Shown: piece by piece, positions 23,112 to 30,113 of the stretch
How positions within the stretch are numbered: position 1 is the stretch's first letter
How the letters are laid out: every line of letters begins with the position of its first letter
Assembly (NCBI GenBank): GCA_945878725.1
Contig: CAMCTY010000024.1
Location: 1 to 32,257 of the forward strand
Direction of reading: 5' to 3'
Length of the DNA stretch: 32,257 nucleotides
From: Bifidobacterium breve
GTDB taxonomy: Bacteria > Actinomycetota > Acidimicrobiia > Acidimicrobiales > Acidimicrobilacustridaceae
Made by a program: the position numbers and the translations under genes
The notes under the pieces: model-generated
What the model saw: the letters and a program-made list of their open reading frames with translations, nothing else
Told to the model about the DNA's origin: nothing
The model's database searches: none

Positions 23112-24332
23112 TTGACTACGAATCAAGAATCGTCGACGTCGGAACTGCCCGGGCGGAATGGCAAGCCCCTGATCCTCCTCTACCTGCTCACCGCGGTCAT
23201 GTCCCTGGGCTACGGCAGTGTCTTCACCCTTCTTGCCGACATCCGTGATGAGTTTGGTTTCAGCGACAGCGACGTCGGACTCATCGCATTCGCGGGATTC
23301 GCAACCGGATTCGCCAGTCAGGTCTTTCTCGCCCGCTTCGCCGACCGCGGCTATGCCGCTCGCATGGTCCGCCTCGGCGTCGCTATCGCAACGATCGGCA
23401 TGGTCTGCATGGTCTTCGCCGTCCCGTTGTGGCAGTGGGTTGGGGCGAGGCTTCTTCTCGGATTCGGTTCCGGCATGGTCGGACCGGCCGTGCGACGCCT
23501 TGTCATTGCTCGCGATCCCGACAACGTCGGTGCGAACCTCGGCCGTCAGACCGCGTTCGACGTTGCCGGTTTCGTTCTCGGCCCGCTCATCGCCGCAGTC
23601 TTTGCGCAACTGCTCGGACTCAGGGCGCCCTTTGTGGTCCTTGCCGCTCTCTACGTCATCGCGTTTGCGTTGGTCGGTCGCATCTCATTCGAAACCGGCG
23701 TTGCCGGTGACGGTCATCGGGCGATCCGCAATCTCATTCGCCTTCCCGCGGTGCAGTCGGCGCTACTGGCAGCCATCGCGTTCTATCTGACGCTCGGCAT
23801 GTTCGAGGCGCTCTGGTCGGTACTCCTGCGCGATCTCGGCGCCGAGACATGGCTCATCGGGCTCACGCTGAGCATCTTTACCGTCCCCATGATCATCTTT
23901 GCTCCGAAAGGTGGGGCGCTTGCCCAGACCAAGGGGCCGATCATGGTTGTGTCCGTGAGCATTCTCGTGGCCGCCGCCTGCACGCTCACCTACGGCATCG
24001 GTCCCCTCTGGCTGCTCATTGTTGTGTCCGGAATCCATGCGGTCGCTGATGCGTACACGATGCCCGCCAATCAGGTCGCCGTCGCTATGGCTAGTCCGCC
24101 CGACCAGATCGCAACAGGTCAGGGCTTACTCGGAGCCACTGGTCTTGCGGTCGCTGGTCTCTCGGCGGTCGGCGGTGCCGCCGTGTACGACGCGTTCGGT
24201 CGAGAGGCCGCGTTTACCGGTACTGCAGTACTAATGGTCGTCCTTGTTGGCGCAGCACGCTGGCGTTGGAACGCTGATGCCCCCGCTGACCTGTCGGTTT
24301 CGCAACCGAAGCCACTCCCGTCCGATCAGTAG
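23112..24332 (+). CDS. Major facilitator superfamily transporter
   Basis: I start at TTG (406 residues), because the ATG frame would add 51 residues of non-membrane sequence overlapping the FrnE-like gene. A short polar N-terminus leads into hydrophobic segments starting at PLILLYLLTAVMSLGYGSVFTLL. The motif-A region between helices 2 and 3 reads FLARFADRGYAARMVRLG. About twelve helices can be traced, with a central loop around RISFETGVAGDGHRAIRNLIRL. This is the layout of drug/small-molecule proton antiporters. The substrate is unknown and no regulator is adjacent. The gene is 11 bp before the GAP-family gene, so the two are probably cotranscribed. Confidence 0.87.
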   Translation: MTTNQESSTSELPGRNGKPLILLYLLTAVMSLGYGSVFTLLADIRDEFGFSDSDVGLIAFAGFATGFASQVFLARFADRGYAARMVRLGVAIATIGMVCMVFAVPLWQWVGARLLLGFGSGMVGPAVRRLVIARDPDNVGANLGRQTAFDVAGFVLGPLIAAVFAQLLGLRAPFVVLAALYVIAFALVGRISFETGVAGDGHRAIRNLIRLPAVQSALLAAIAFYLTLGMFEALWSVLLRDLGAETWLIGLTLSIFTVPMIIFAPKGGALAQTKGPIMVVSVSILVAAACTLTYGIGPLWLLIVVSGIHAVADAYTMPANQVAVAMASPPDQIATGQGLLGATGLAVAGLSAVGGAAVYDAFGREAAFTGTAVLMVVLVGAARWRWNADAPADLSVSQPKPLPSDQ

Positions 24333-24343
24333 CGTCGACTCCC

Positions 24344-25003
24344 ATGGGTGACCTTCTCTCAAAAGTGATTCCGCTTTCACTCGGCGCGGCTGTCAGCCCG
24401 ACCGTGCTCGCATTCATCCTCGTGATTCTGGGTGGGAAGCGCCCGATAGCCCGCGGTGCAGCCTTTACGGCGGGCGTAGTCACCGTTCTCGCTGGACTCA
24501 CTGTCATCGGACTCACCTTCACTTACAGCGCGTCGTCGAATCCCGCGAATGCTGAAATCGCCAAAGGCATCGATGGATTTGCGGGAACTCTCCTGCTGCT
24601 ACTTGCCGTCACCACCATCTTGCGATCCCGCCTCCACCACGGTGATCCCCATGCCGATCCCACACCGAAACCCGAAACCAACCCTTCGTTGCATCGCGCG
24701 TACCTCCTCGGCCTCGTCATGATGCTGGTTAACTTGTCGACGATCCTGCTCTACCTGCCCGCGATGCGCTCGATCAGCAGCTCGCACGTTGCCTTCGATC
24801 AGAAGGCAATCGCCGTTGTGATTGCCATCCTCATTACCTCCGTGCCCGCGACAATTCCCCTATCTGTACGAATAGTCGCGCCAGGTCCCGCTGAACGGGC
24901 CTTCACCTTGTTGCATGCCTGGGTCTCGCGCCATCAACGGCAGATCGGCCTTGTCATAGAAATCGGTTTCGGCGCTTACCTGTTGTTCAAAGCCGTGCGC
25001 TGA
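24344..25003 (+). CDS. GAP-family (Sap/LysE-like) membrane protein
   Basis: This 219-residue polytopic protein has about six hydrophobic segments. The first, MGDLLSKVIPLSLGAAVSPTVLAFILVIL, carries the SPT motif of this family, and later segments include YLLGLVMMLVNLSTILLYLPAM. The pattern fits GAP (Sap, peptidoglycolipid/sulfolipid addressing) proteins, which in mycobacteria help export glycolipids. They are distantly related to LysE exporters. A polar His/Asp-rich loop (HHGDPHADPTPKPE) separates the two halves. It follows the MFS gene by 11 bp and converges with the dioxygenase gene, 4 bp between stops. A role in lipid or solute export is inference. Confidence 0.8.
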   Translation: MGDLLSKVIPLSLGAAVSPTVLAFILVILGGKRPIARGAAFTAGVVTVLAGLTVIGLTFTYSASSNPANAEIAKGIDGFAGTLLLLLAVTTILRSRLHHGDPHADPTPKPETNPSLHRAYLLGLVMMLVNLSTILLYLPAMRSISSSHVAFDQKAIAVVIAILITSVPATIPLSVRIVAPGPAERAFTLLHAWVSRHQRQIGLVIEIGFGAYLLFKAVR

Positions 25004-25007
25004 TGAG

Positions 25008-25937
25008 TCAGTCCGACTCAAGCGTGTAGGACTGATTGCCTGCAGAATCGACCGGGATGTCGCCGGCAAGCGTCAACCGTTCGTGACGGCGGTGCATGCC
25101 CGGCAGGATGTCAGTGGGAACGATGTGCGCAGTCGCGCGATTGTCCCAGAACGCAATACTTCCCGGCTCCCAGCGGAAGCGAACCGTGAACTCCTGGCGC
25201 TGAATGTGCTCACACAACATTGCGAGGATGTGATTGCTTTCACGGCGGGAGAGTTCAACGATGTGACTCGTGAAGTTCGGCTCAACGAAGATGACCTTCT
25301 CGCCAGTTTCCGGATGAACACGAACGACTGGATGCACGGCCCGCAGTGGCTTCGACATGAACGACTTAGCCAGCGCACCCGGCATCTCGCCGCGGTCGAT
25401 CGGCACGTTGTTGTAATTGACGGCGTGAAGACCGTCAATGAATTGCTGAATCTCGGGCGAGAGGAACTTGTAGGCCATCGCAAGATTCGACCACTGGGTG
25501 TCGCCGCCATACGGCGGGACAACAATCGCCCGCAGGATCGATGCCATCGGAGGCGCCTGCACGAACTTCACGTCGCTGTGCCAGCGACTTTCAATGCGCG
25601 GTCCGCCCGAACCCTTCGCTTCCTTCACATTTCCGGTTCCCTGCTGATTATCGAGAAGGAGAATCTCGGGATAGTCGGGGAACGACGGCGCAAGCGTCGG
25701 ATGACCCGGCAGAACTTCGCCGAACAAACGACCGAACGCCAGATGCTGATCGCGATCGATGAACTGGTCGCGAAAGAACACGACCTTCCACTCGAGCAGT
25801 GCCGCACGAATCTCTGCGACCACTGCAGGTTCCAGCGGCTTGGTGAGGTCGACTCCGAAGATTTCGGCCCCGGTGTAACCGGTCATCGGCCGGACATCGA
25901 CACCGAGTGCCGCCGTTGTTGACGAATTCTGATCCAT
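25008..25937 (-). CDS. TauD/TfdA-family Fe(II)/2-oxoglutarate dioxygenase
   Basis: This 309-residue enzyme has the facial triad His120-x-Asp122 (RWHSDVKF) and His271 (RATAHIVPTDI), with Arg283 or Arg287 as the 2-oxoglutarate anchor. HPVVRVHPETGEKVIFV (202-218) is the family-typical strand. Family substrates are taurine, alkyl sulfates and aryloxyalkanoates; the residues do not fix which one applies. A role in sulfur scavenging or side-chain oxidation is possible. No transporter for taurine is nearby. The start faces the lipoprotein gene with only 40 bp between, so the two share one compact promoter region. Confidence 0.9.
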   Translation of the reverse strand: MDQNSSTTAALGVDVRPMTGYTGAEIFGVDLTKPLEPAVVAEIRAALLEWKVVFFRDQFIDRDQHLAFGRLFGEVLPGHPTLAPSFPDYPEILLLDNQQGTGNVKEAKGSGGPRIESRWHSDVKFVQAPPMASILRAIVVPPYGGDTQWSNLAMAYKFLSPEIQQFIDGLHAVNYNNVPIDRGEMPGALAKSFMSKPLRAVHPVVRVHPETGEKVIFVEPNFTSHIVELSRRESNHILAMLCEHIQRQEFTVRFRWEPGSIAFWDNRATAHIVPTDILPGMHRRHERLTLAGDIPVDSAGNQSYTLESD

Positions 25938-25977
25938 GATTCCCCCAAAGCAATTGCGAATAAAGGAACTCTACGTC

Positions 25978-26619
25978 ATGCACCAAAACCAACGGGTCCG
26001 ATCACATCGCCGTCTCGGCGTGGTAATCGTGGGGCTTCTCACACTCGGACCGCTCGCCGCTTGTGGTTCCGGAGGATCGCAGGGTTCGAGCACCACCGTC
26101 GCCCCAGATTCGACTGCGATGCCGACCACGACCGCCCCGGCGACCACGTCGACCACCGTCGACCCCGGAACCTTGCCGCAGACCGATCAGAAACCGACCG
26201 CCGATGATCCTGCGTTCATCGCCCGCATGAATGTTCTGGCTGACGCGATCCGAAACAACTCGCCGCAGACCGCCATCTCCACCTTCTTCCCCGTCGAGGC
26301 ATACAAACAGACCAAGAAGAACACGAATCCCGCCGCCGATTGGAACAATCGTCTCATCGCCAGTTTCAACGTCGACGTGGCCGAGGCCAACAAAAAACTT
26401 GGTGCCAATGCCGCGTCCGCCGTCTTCCAGGGAGTCACCGTTGCGAACTCCGCCACATGGGTAAAGCCGGGCGAGGAATACAACGTCGGCCCCTACTGGC
26501 GCGTGCTCAACTCAACGATGAACTTCACTGTCGGCGGCAAAGCGGTAGCCATACCGCTCAACTCCATGATCTCGTGGCGGGGCCAGTGGTACGTCGTGCA
26601 CCTCGGCACCATCCGCTGA
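25978..26619 (+). CDS. Predicted lipoprotein of unknown function
   Basis: The ATG of MHQNQRV is preceded by AAAGGA; a 14-residue longer frame would overlap the divergent TauD-like gene. The 213-residue protein has a basic N-terminus (RSHRRLG), a hydrophobic stretch, and a lipobox LAAC with the acyl-accepting Cys29. A Thr/Ser/Pro-rich linker follows (about 30-62), then a soluble domain (about 70-213) containing DPAFIARMNVLADAIRNNSPQ and FFPVEAYKQTKKN. I do not recognise that domain. It should be anchored to the outer face of the membrane. The stop abuts the convergent enoyl-CoA hydratase-like stop, the two forming TGATCA. Confidence 0.82.
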   Translation: MHQNQRVRSHRRLGVVIVGLLTLGPLAACGSGGSQGSSTTVAPDSTAMPTTTAPATTSTTVDPGTLPQTDQKPTADDPAFIARMNVLADAIRNNSPQTAISTFFPVEAYKQTKKNTNPAADWNNRLIASFNVDVAEANKKLGANAASAVFQGVTVANSATWVKPGEEYNVGPYWRVLNSTMNFTVGGKAVAIPLNSMISWRGQWYVVHLGTIR

Positions 26620-27417
26620 TCAATCCTGGGTGCCGCCCAGCCGTTTCCGATAGCCGTCCATGAACTCCCGCACATCAGGAGCATGCTGAAGCAAATTCTG
26701 ATTGCGGATTTCAAGGGCTAGAGCACTCGTGAGGTTCGTCGCTTCGGTGTTGTGCCACAGAACCTCCTTCGTGGACTGAAGCCCCGATCGGGTGTATCCG
26801 GCCATCGTGCGGGCGTAACCGAGAGCCAACTCACCGAGTTCCTCGTCAGCCACAACCTTCGAGACGAGCCCCATCCGGAACGCTTCAGCCGCGTCAATAT
26901 CGCGGCCCGTGAGAATCAGATCAAAGGCCCGAGCATTTCCGATGAGCCTTGGCAACAAGTACGTGATTCCGATGTCTGTTCCGGAGAGCCCTGTTCGAAT
27001 GAACGCCGAGCAGAATCTCGCCGATGCTGAAGCGACGCGGATGTCGGCCGCACACGCAAGTGCGAGACCGCCACCGAAGGCAGCGCCATTGACAGCCGAG
27101 ATGATCACCTGCGGCGTGTCGCGCATGTGCACGGTGAGATTCGACATGAACGTCTGCGCGTCTATTGCGCCATGCATGTGCGGATGCGTACCCGGCTCGG
27201 GGGGTGTGCCCCAATTCTTCAGATCGAGTCCGGCGCAAAAAGCGCGCCCCGCACCCGTCAGGATGACGACCTTGCAGTCGCGATCATTGGCGACCTGATC
27301 TAACGCATCGTGCAGTTCGGCTACGAGTTCGAATGTGATCGCGTTGAGGCTCTCCGGCCGATTCAAGCGGATCATGGAAATATGCGGTTCAACCTTGAGT
27401 ACCTCGACGACGACCAT
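26620..27417 (-). CDS. Enoyl-CoA hydratase/isomerase-fold protein without the two catalytic Glu
   Basis: I start at MVVVEVLKVEP, which begins 4 bp after the acyl-CoA dehydrogenase stop (265 residues). A 37-residue longer frame overlaps that gene and reads as shadow. The crotonase fold is clear: GAGRAFCAGLDLKNWG oxyanion strand, NGAAFGGGLALACAADI, and LPRLIGNARAFDLILTGRDIDAAEA. In rat mitochondrial hydratase the catalytic Glu lie in GGGCELAM and FGQPEILLG. Here these read GGGLALAC and FCSAFIRTG, so both are missing. The Asp in GLSGTDIG is placed like the Asp of crotonase isomerases. Isomerase or other crotonase chemistry is more likely than hydration. It probably works with the upstream dehydrogenase. 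Confidence 0.87.
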   Translation of the reverse strand: MVVVEVLKVEPHISMIRLNRPESLNAITFELVAELHDALDQVANDRDCKVVILTGAGRAFCAGLDLKNWGTPPEPGTHPHMHGAIDAQTFMSNLTVHMRDTPQVIISAVNGAAFGGGLALACAADIRVASASARFCSAFIRTGLSGTDIGITYLLPRLIGNARAFDLILTGRDIDAAEAFRMGLVSKVVADEELGELALGYARTMAGYTRSGLQSTKEVLWHNTEATNLTSALALEIRNQNLLQHAPDVREFMDGYRKRLGGTQD

Positions 27418-27421
27418 CGTG

Positions 27422-28609
27422 CTATTTCGGGATTTCGTTCCAGGGAACCTTGGTGTCAACCCGCACATCGCCGGGAAGCCCGAGAATTCGTTCACCGAGA
27501 ATGTTCCGCATGATCTCGGATGTTCCACCTTCGATTGTGTTGGCCCGTGAGCGCAAGAACCGTCCCGACATCGTGCCCATCGACTCCGAGGACCGGGTCA
27601 ATGGATAACCCGGTTCGTGCAGCATCCCGCTCGCACCCTGCAGTTCAATGACTGCCGCGTAGATGCGCTTCGAGAGTTCGGCCGAAGCGAGTTTGCACAC
27701 CGACCCCTCCGGACCAGGCGCTCCACCAACGGCTGACTGCTTTGCCCGCGCATTGGTGAGTCGGACGATTTCGGCGTCGATCCAGATATCGGTCACCCGA
27801 TCGCGCCAGATCGCACGCGACACCGGATCAAGTTCATCGCGGCGCGTTTCCCACATACGAACAAGATCAGCAATCGGTCCGGAGCCACGCGGTGCCGGAC
27901 CACCCGCGAGCGCAACGCGCTCGTTCATAAGCGTCGTAATCGCAACACGCCATCCGTCCCCCGTATCGCCGAGGCGCAGCGAATCATCGATGCGGACATC
28001 GGTGAGGAAGACCTCGTTGAACTCCGCCTCACCTGTCATTTGGTAAAGCGGCCGCACATCAACACCGGGCGCATGCATATCAAGAATGAAGTAACTGAGT
28101 CCCTTGTGTTTGGGGACGTCGGGATCGGTTCGAGTGAGAAGCATGCCGAAGTTTGAGAGGTGCGCCAGCGTCGTCCAGACCTTCTGCCCGTTGACGATCC
28201 ATTCGTCGCCGTCCTTGATGGCCCGGCTAGGAATCCCGGCCACATCGGAACCGTGGGTGGGTTCGGAGAACAACTGACACCAGATGTCCTCGCCGGTGAA
28301 GATCCGACGGAGATGCTTTTCTTTCAGTTCATCGCTCGCGTAGGCAAGCACCGTCGGTGCGCCCATACCGATGCCGATCGGGTTGATCCGCAGATCGTCG
28401 TACTTCACGCCGTGCGAACGGAGAACGCTGTCGATCACAGCCTGCTGTCCTCGATTGCCGCCGAGGCCGCCGAATCCCTCAGGAAAGTGCACCATCGCCA
28501 GGCCGGCGTCGTATTGGGCACCCCGGAACGCGAACTGATCGTCGAGAATCGCCCGATTCTCCTCGACCAGTTCTTCGGTTCGCTTGGCCAGATCCTGATC
28601 TTCGTACAC
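27422..28609 (-). CDS. Acyl-CoA dehydrogenase
   Basis: This 395-residue FAD enzyme has the standard three-part fold. The flavin loop CQLFSEPTHGSDVAG is near 138, the VNGQKVWTTLAHLSNFG segment near 165, and the C-terminal FLRSRANTIEGGTSEIMRNILGERILGLP contains the Glu in IEGGTSE expected to be the catalytic base. The substrate may be a branched or steroid-like acyl-CoA, since the middle domain (MNERVALAGGPAPRGSGP) resembles actinobacterial FadE enzymes used in pairs; that is an impression. No second partner subunit is adjacent. It is followed at 4 bp by the crotonase-fold gene, so dehydrogenation is linked to the next step. Confidence 0.92.
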   Translation of the reverse strand: MYEDQDLAKRTEELVEENRAILDDQFAFRGAQYDAGLAMVHFPEGFGGLGGNRGQQAVIDSVLRSHGVKYDDLRINPIGIGMGAPTVLAYASDELKEKHLRRIFTGEDIWCQLFSEPTHGSDVAGIPSRAIKDGDEWIVNGQKVWTTLAHLSNFGMLLTRTDPDVPKHKGLSYFILDMHAPGVDVRPLYQMTGEAEFNEVFLTDVRIDDSLRLGDTGDGWRVAITTLMNERVALAGGPAPRGSGPIADLVRMWETRRDELDPVSRAIWRDRVTDIWIDAEIVRLTNARAKQSAVGGAPGPEGSVCKLASAELSKRIYAAVIELQGASGMLHEPGYPLTRSSESMGTMSGRFLRSRANTIEGGTSEIMRNILGERILGLPGDVRVDTKVPWNEIPK

Positions 28610-28647
28610 CGTTGATCCCCCTCGGGTCTCGTGCCCAATCGGAGATT

Positions 28648-28675
28648 AGCGGCCGGCGAGAGACCTTCGGCCGCT
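28648..28675 (-). terminator. GC-rich hairpin between two leftward genes
   Basis: AGCGGCCG and CGGCCGCT form a perfect 8-bp stem with a 12-nt loop. It lies after the saccharopine-dehydrogenase-like stop and before the acyl-CoA dehydrogenase start, which suggests that those two genes are separate units. No T-run follows. Confidence 0.45.
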
Positions 28676-28692
28676 GACGGCTGTTCGAGCGG

Positions 28693-29985
28693 TCAGTCCA
28701 CCGACGGCTTGATTGCTCGACGAACCGGTCGGTCCCAACCGGGCTGACCGGTGGGCTTGGGGTTCGGCCACAGACCGGGACCCATCTCGAGGATTCCGTG
28801 ATGCGAGCCGTAGTCGGCGAGAAGGTTGAGATACCGAGCCGCGTCGAACGCTTCCGGACCGCGTACGCCAGTTCCAACCCAACCGCCGTTGGCGAGCAAC
28901 TCGATCGCCACAACAGGGCAGATTGCCGTCTGCCACAACACGGCCTGCGATCCCCAGTCGCGCATTGTCGTTTCGTTATCGGCGACGTGGTACAGGTACA
29001 CCTCGCGGAGCACACCATCGAAGGTTCCACGAACCCAGGTGCCGGCACAGGTCTTGCCATGCATCAGATGGCCGAGTTCGGCGGGATTCGGCAGAAGGGC
29101 GGCGAGGACATCGCGGGGCGAAACCATTGCATCGCCAACCTTGATCTTCTCGGTCGAATCGAGACCGAGATACGCAAACGTCTTCAACCAGTCGATGAAC
29201 TCGGCGCCGAGTCCGTATTTGAATGTCACTCGCTCGCAGTCGACTTCGCGCGGAATCAGCAGGACTTCTTCGTGCTCGACATTGACGCACTCGATCGGGC
29301 CGATACCAGCTGGGAAGTGAAACACCTCGGGTTCACTGAAGCAATCGGTCGTGTAGAGACCGCGCTTCTTCTCCCACACAAGCGGAGGATTGAGACACTC
29401 TTCGATGGTTGTCCAAATAGAGAACGTCGGGGCAAAGTCGAAACCGTCAATCGACAGGTTTGACCCGTCTCGCACTCCGATCTCGTCGATCGTGTCGAAA
29501 AGATGATCGGCCGCGTACTTCGCGAAGATGTCAGACAGGCCCGGCTCGACACCCATTCCGACCAGTGCGAGCAAACCCTTCTCGCGCCAAGCCGTGTCGG
29601 CGGCGAGTTGCTTGTGACCCAACGTCACGCCGATCTCGTTGTACGGATCGGTGCCGTGTGGTTCGCTCAGGTTCATCGCCATGTCGAGATAGTTGGTTCC
29701 GGCGGTGAAACAGGCGTTGAAGATCGGCTCGTTCAGACGTGGGTCACAGGCATTGACAACGATGTCAGCCTTGACCGACTCAATGAGGGCCACAATTGCT
29801 TTCTCGTCACGCGCATCAATCGCTGCGGCAGTGAAAAGACCAGGATCATCGAGCTCGTCAATCGCCCGCTGCGCCGACTCGATGGAGATGTCAGCGAGTG
29901 TGAATGATTTGAAAAATGAGCGTGTTTCCGCAATGGACGCAATGGAAGCGCCCACACCGCCTGCACCGATCACCAGGATGTTCAT
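28693..29985 (-). CDS. Saccharopine dehydrogenase-like NAD(P)-binding protein
   Basis: This 430-residue protein begins with a Rossmann fold (NILVIGAGGVGASIASIAE, with GAGGVG at 7-12). It continues with VKADIVVNACDPRLNEPIFNACFTAGTNYLDMA, the signature layout of the saccharopine dehydrogenase / carboxynorspermidine synthase / lysine 6-dehydrogenase family. The C-terminal half (about 130-400) holds the catalytic and dimer domain, with VGMGVEPGLSDIFAKYA. The length fits lysine 6-dehydrogenase-like or spermidine-type members; the substrate amine is not determined. A GGGTAG site precedes the ATG. It is separated from its neighbours by hairpins on both sides, so it is probably a single-gene unit. 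Confidence 0.85.
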   Translation of the reverse strand: MNILVIGAGGVGASIASIAETRSFFKSFTLADISIESAQRAIDELDDPGLFTAAAIDARDEKAIVALIESVKADIVVNACDPRLNEPIFNACFTAGTNYLDMAMNLSEPHGTDPYNEIGVTLGHKQLAADTAWREKGLLALVGMGVEPGLSDIFAKYAADHLFDTIDEIGVRDGSNLSIDGFDFAPTFSIWTTIEECLNPPLVWEKKRGLYTTDCFSEPEVFHFPAGIGPIECVNVEHEEVLLIPREVDCERVTFKYGLGAEFIDWLKTFAYLGLDSTEKIKVGDAMVSPRDVLAALLPNPAELGHLMHGKTCAGTWVRGTFDGVLREVYLYHVADNETTMRDWGSQAVLWQTAICPVVAIELLANGGWVGTGVRGPEAFDAARYLNLLADYGSHHGILEMGPGLWPNPKPTGQPGWDRPVRRAIKPSVD

Positions 29986-30005
29986 GACTACCCGTCTGAA
30001 GGAAC

Positions 30006-30021
30006 GCCCCGAGTGCGGGGC
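30006..30021 (-). terminator. Hairpin before the saccharopine-dehydrogenase-like gene
   Basis: GCCCCG-agtg-CGGGGC is a perfect 6-bp stem with a 4-nt loop, between the beta-helix gene stop and the next start on the minus strand. It could be a second terminator or a leader hairpin. Confidence 0.4.
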
Positions 30022-30068
30022 CGTCCCTATGTTCTACCCGATCAGGCAATCCGAAGGGGCACGGGTCT

Positions 30069-30096
30069 CTGATGAAGGATATTGGCCGTTCATCAG
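30069..30096 (-). terminator. Hairpin after the beta-helix surface protein gene
   Basis: CTGATGAA and TTCATCAG form an 8-bp stem with a 12-nt loop, 17 bp past the stop of the surface protein gene. It lacks a T-run. With the next hairpin it makes a double stop for transcription. Confidence 0.45.
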
Positions 30097-30113
30097 CGAC
30101 CCGGCAAGGAGTT

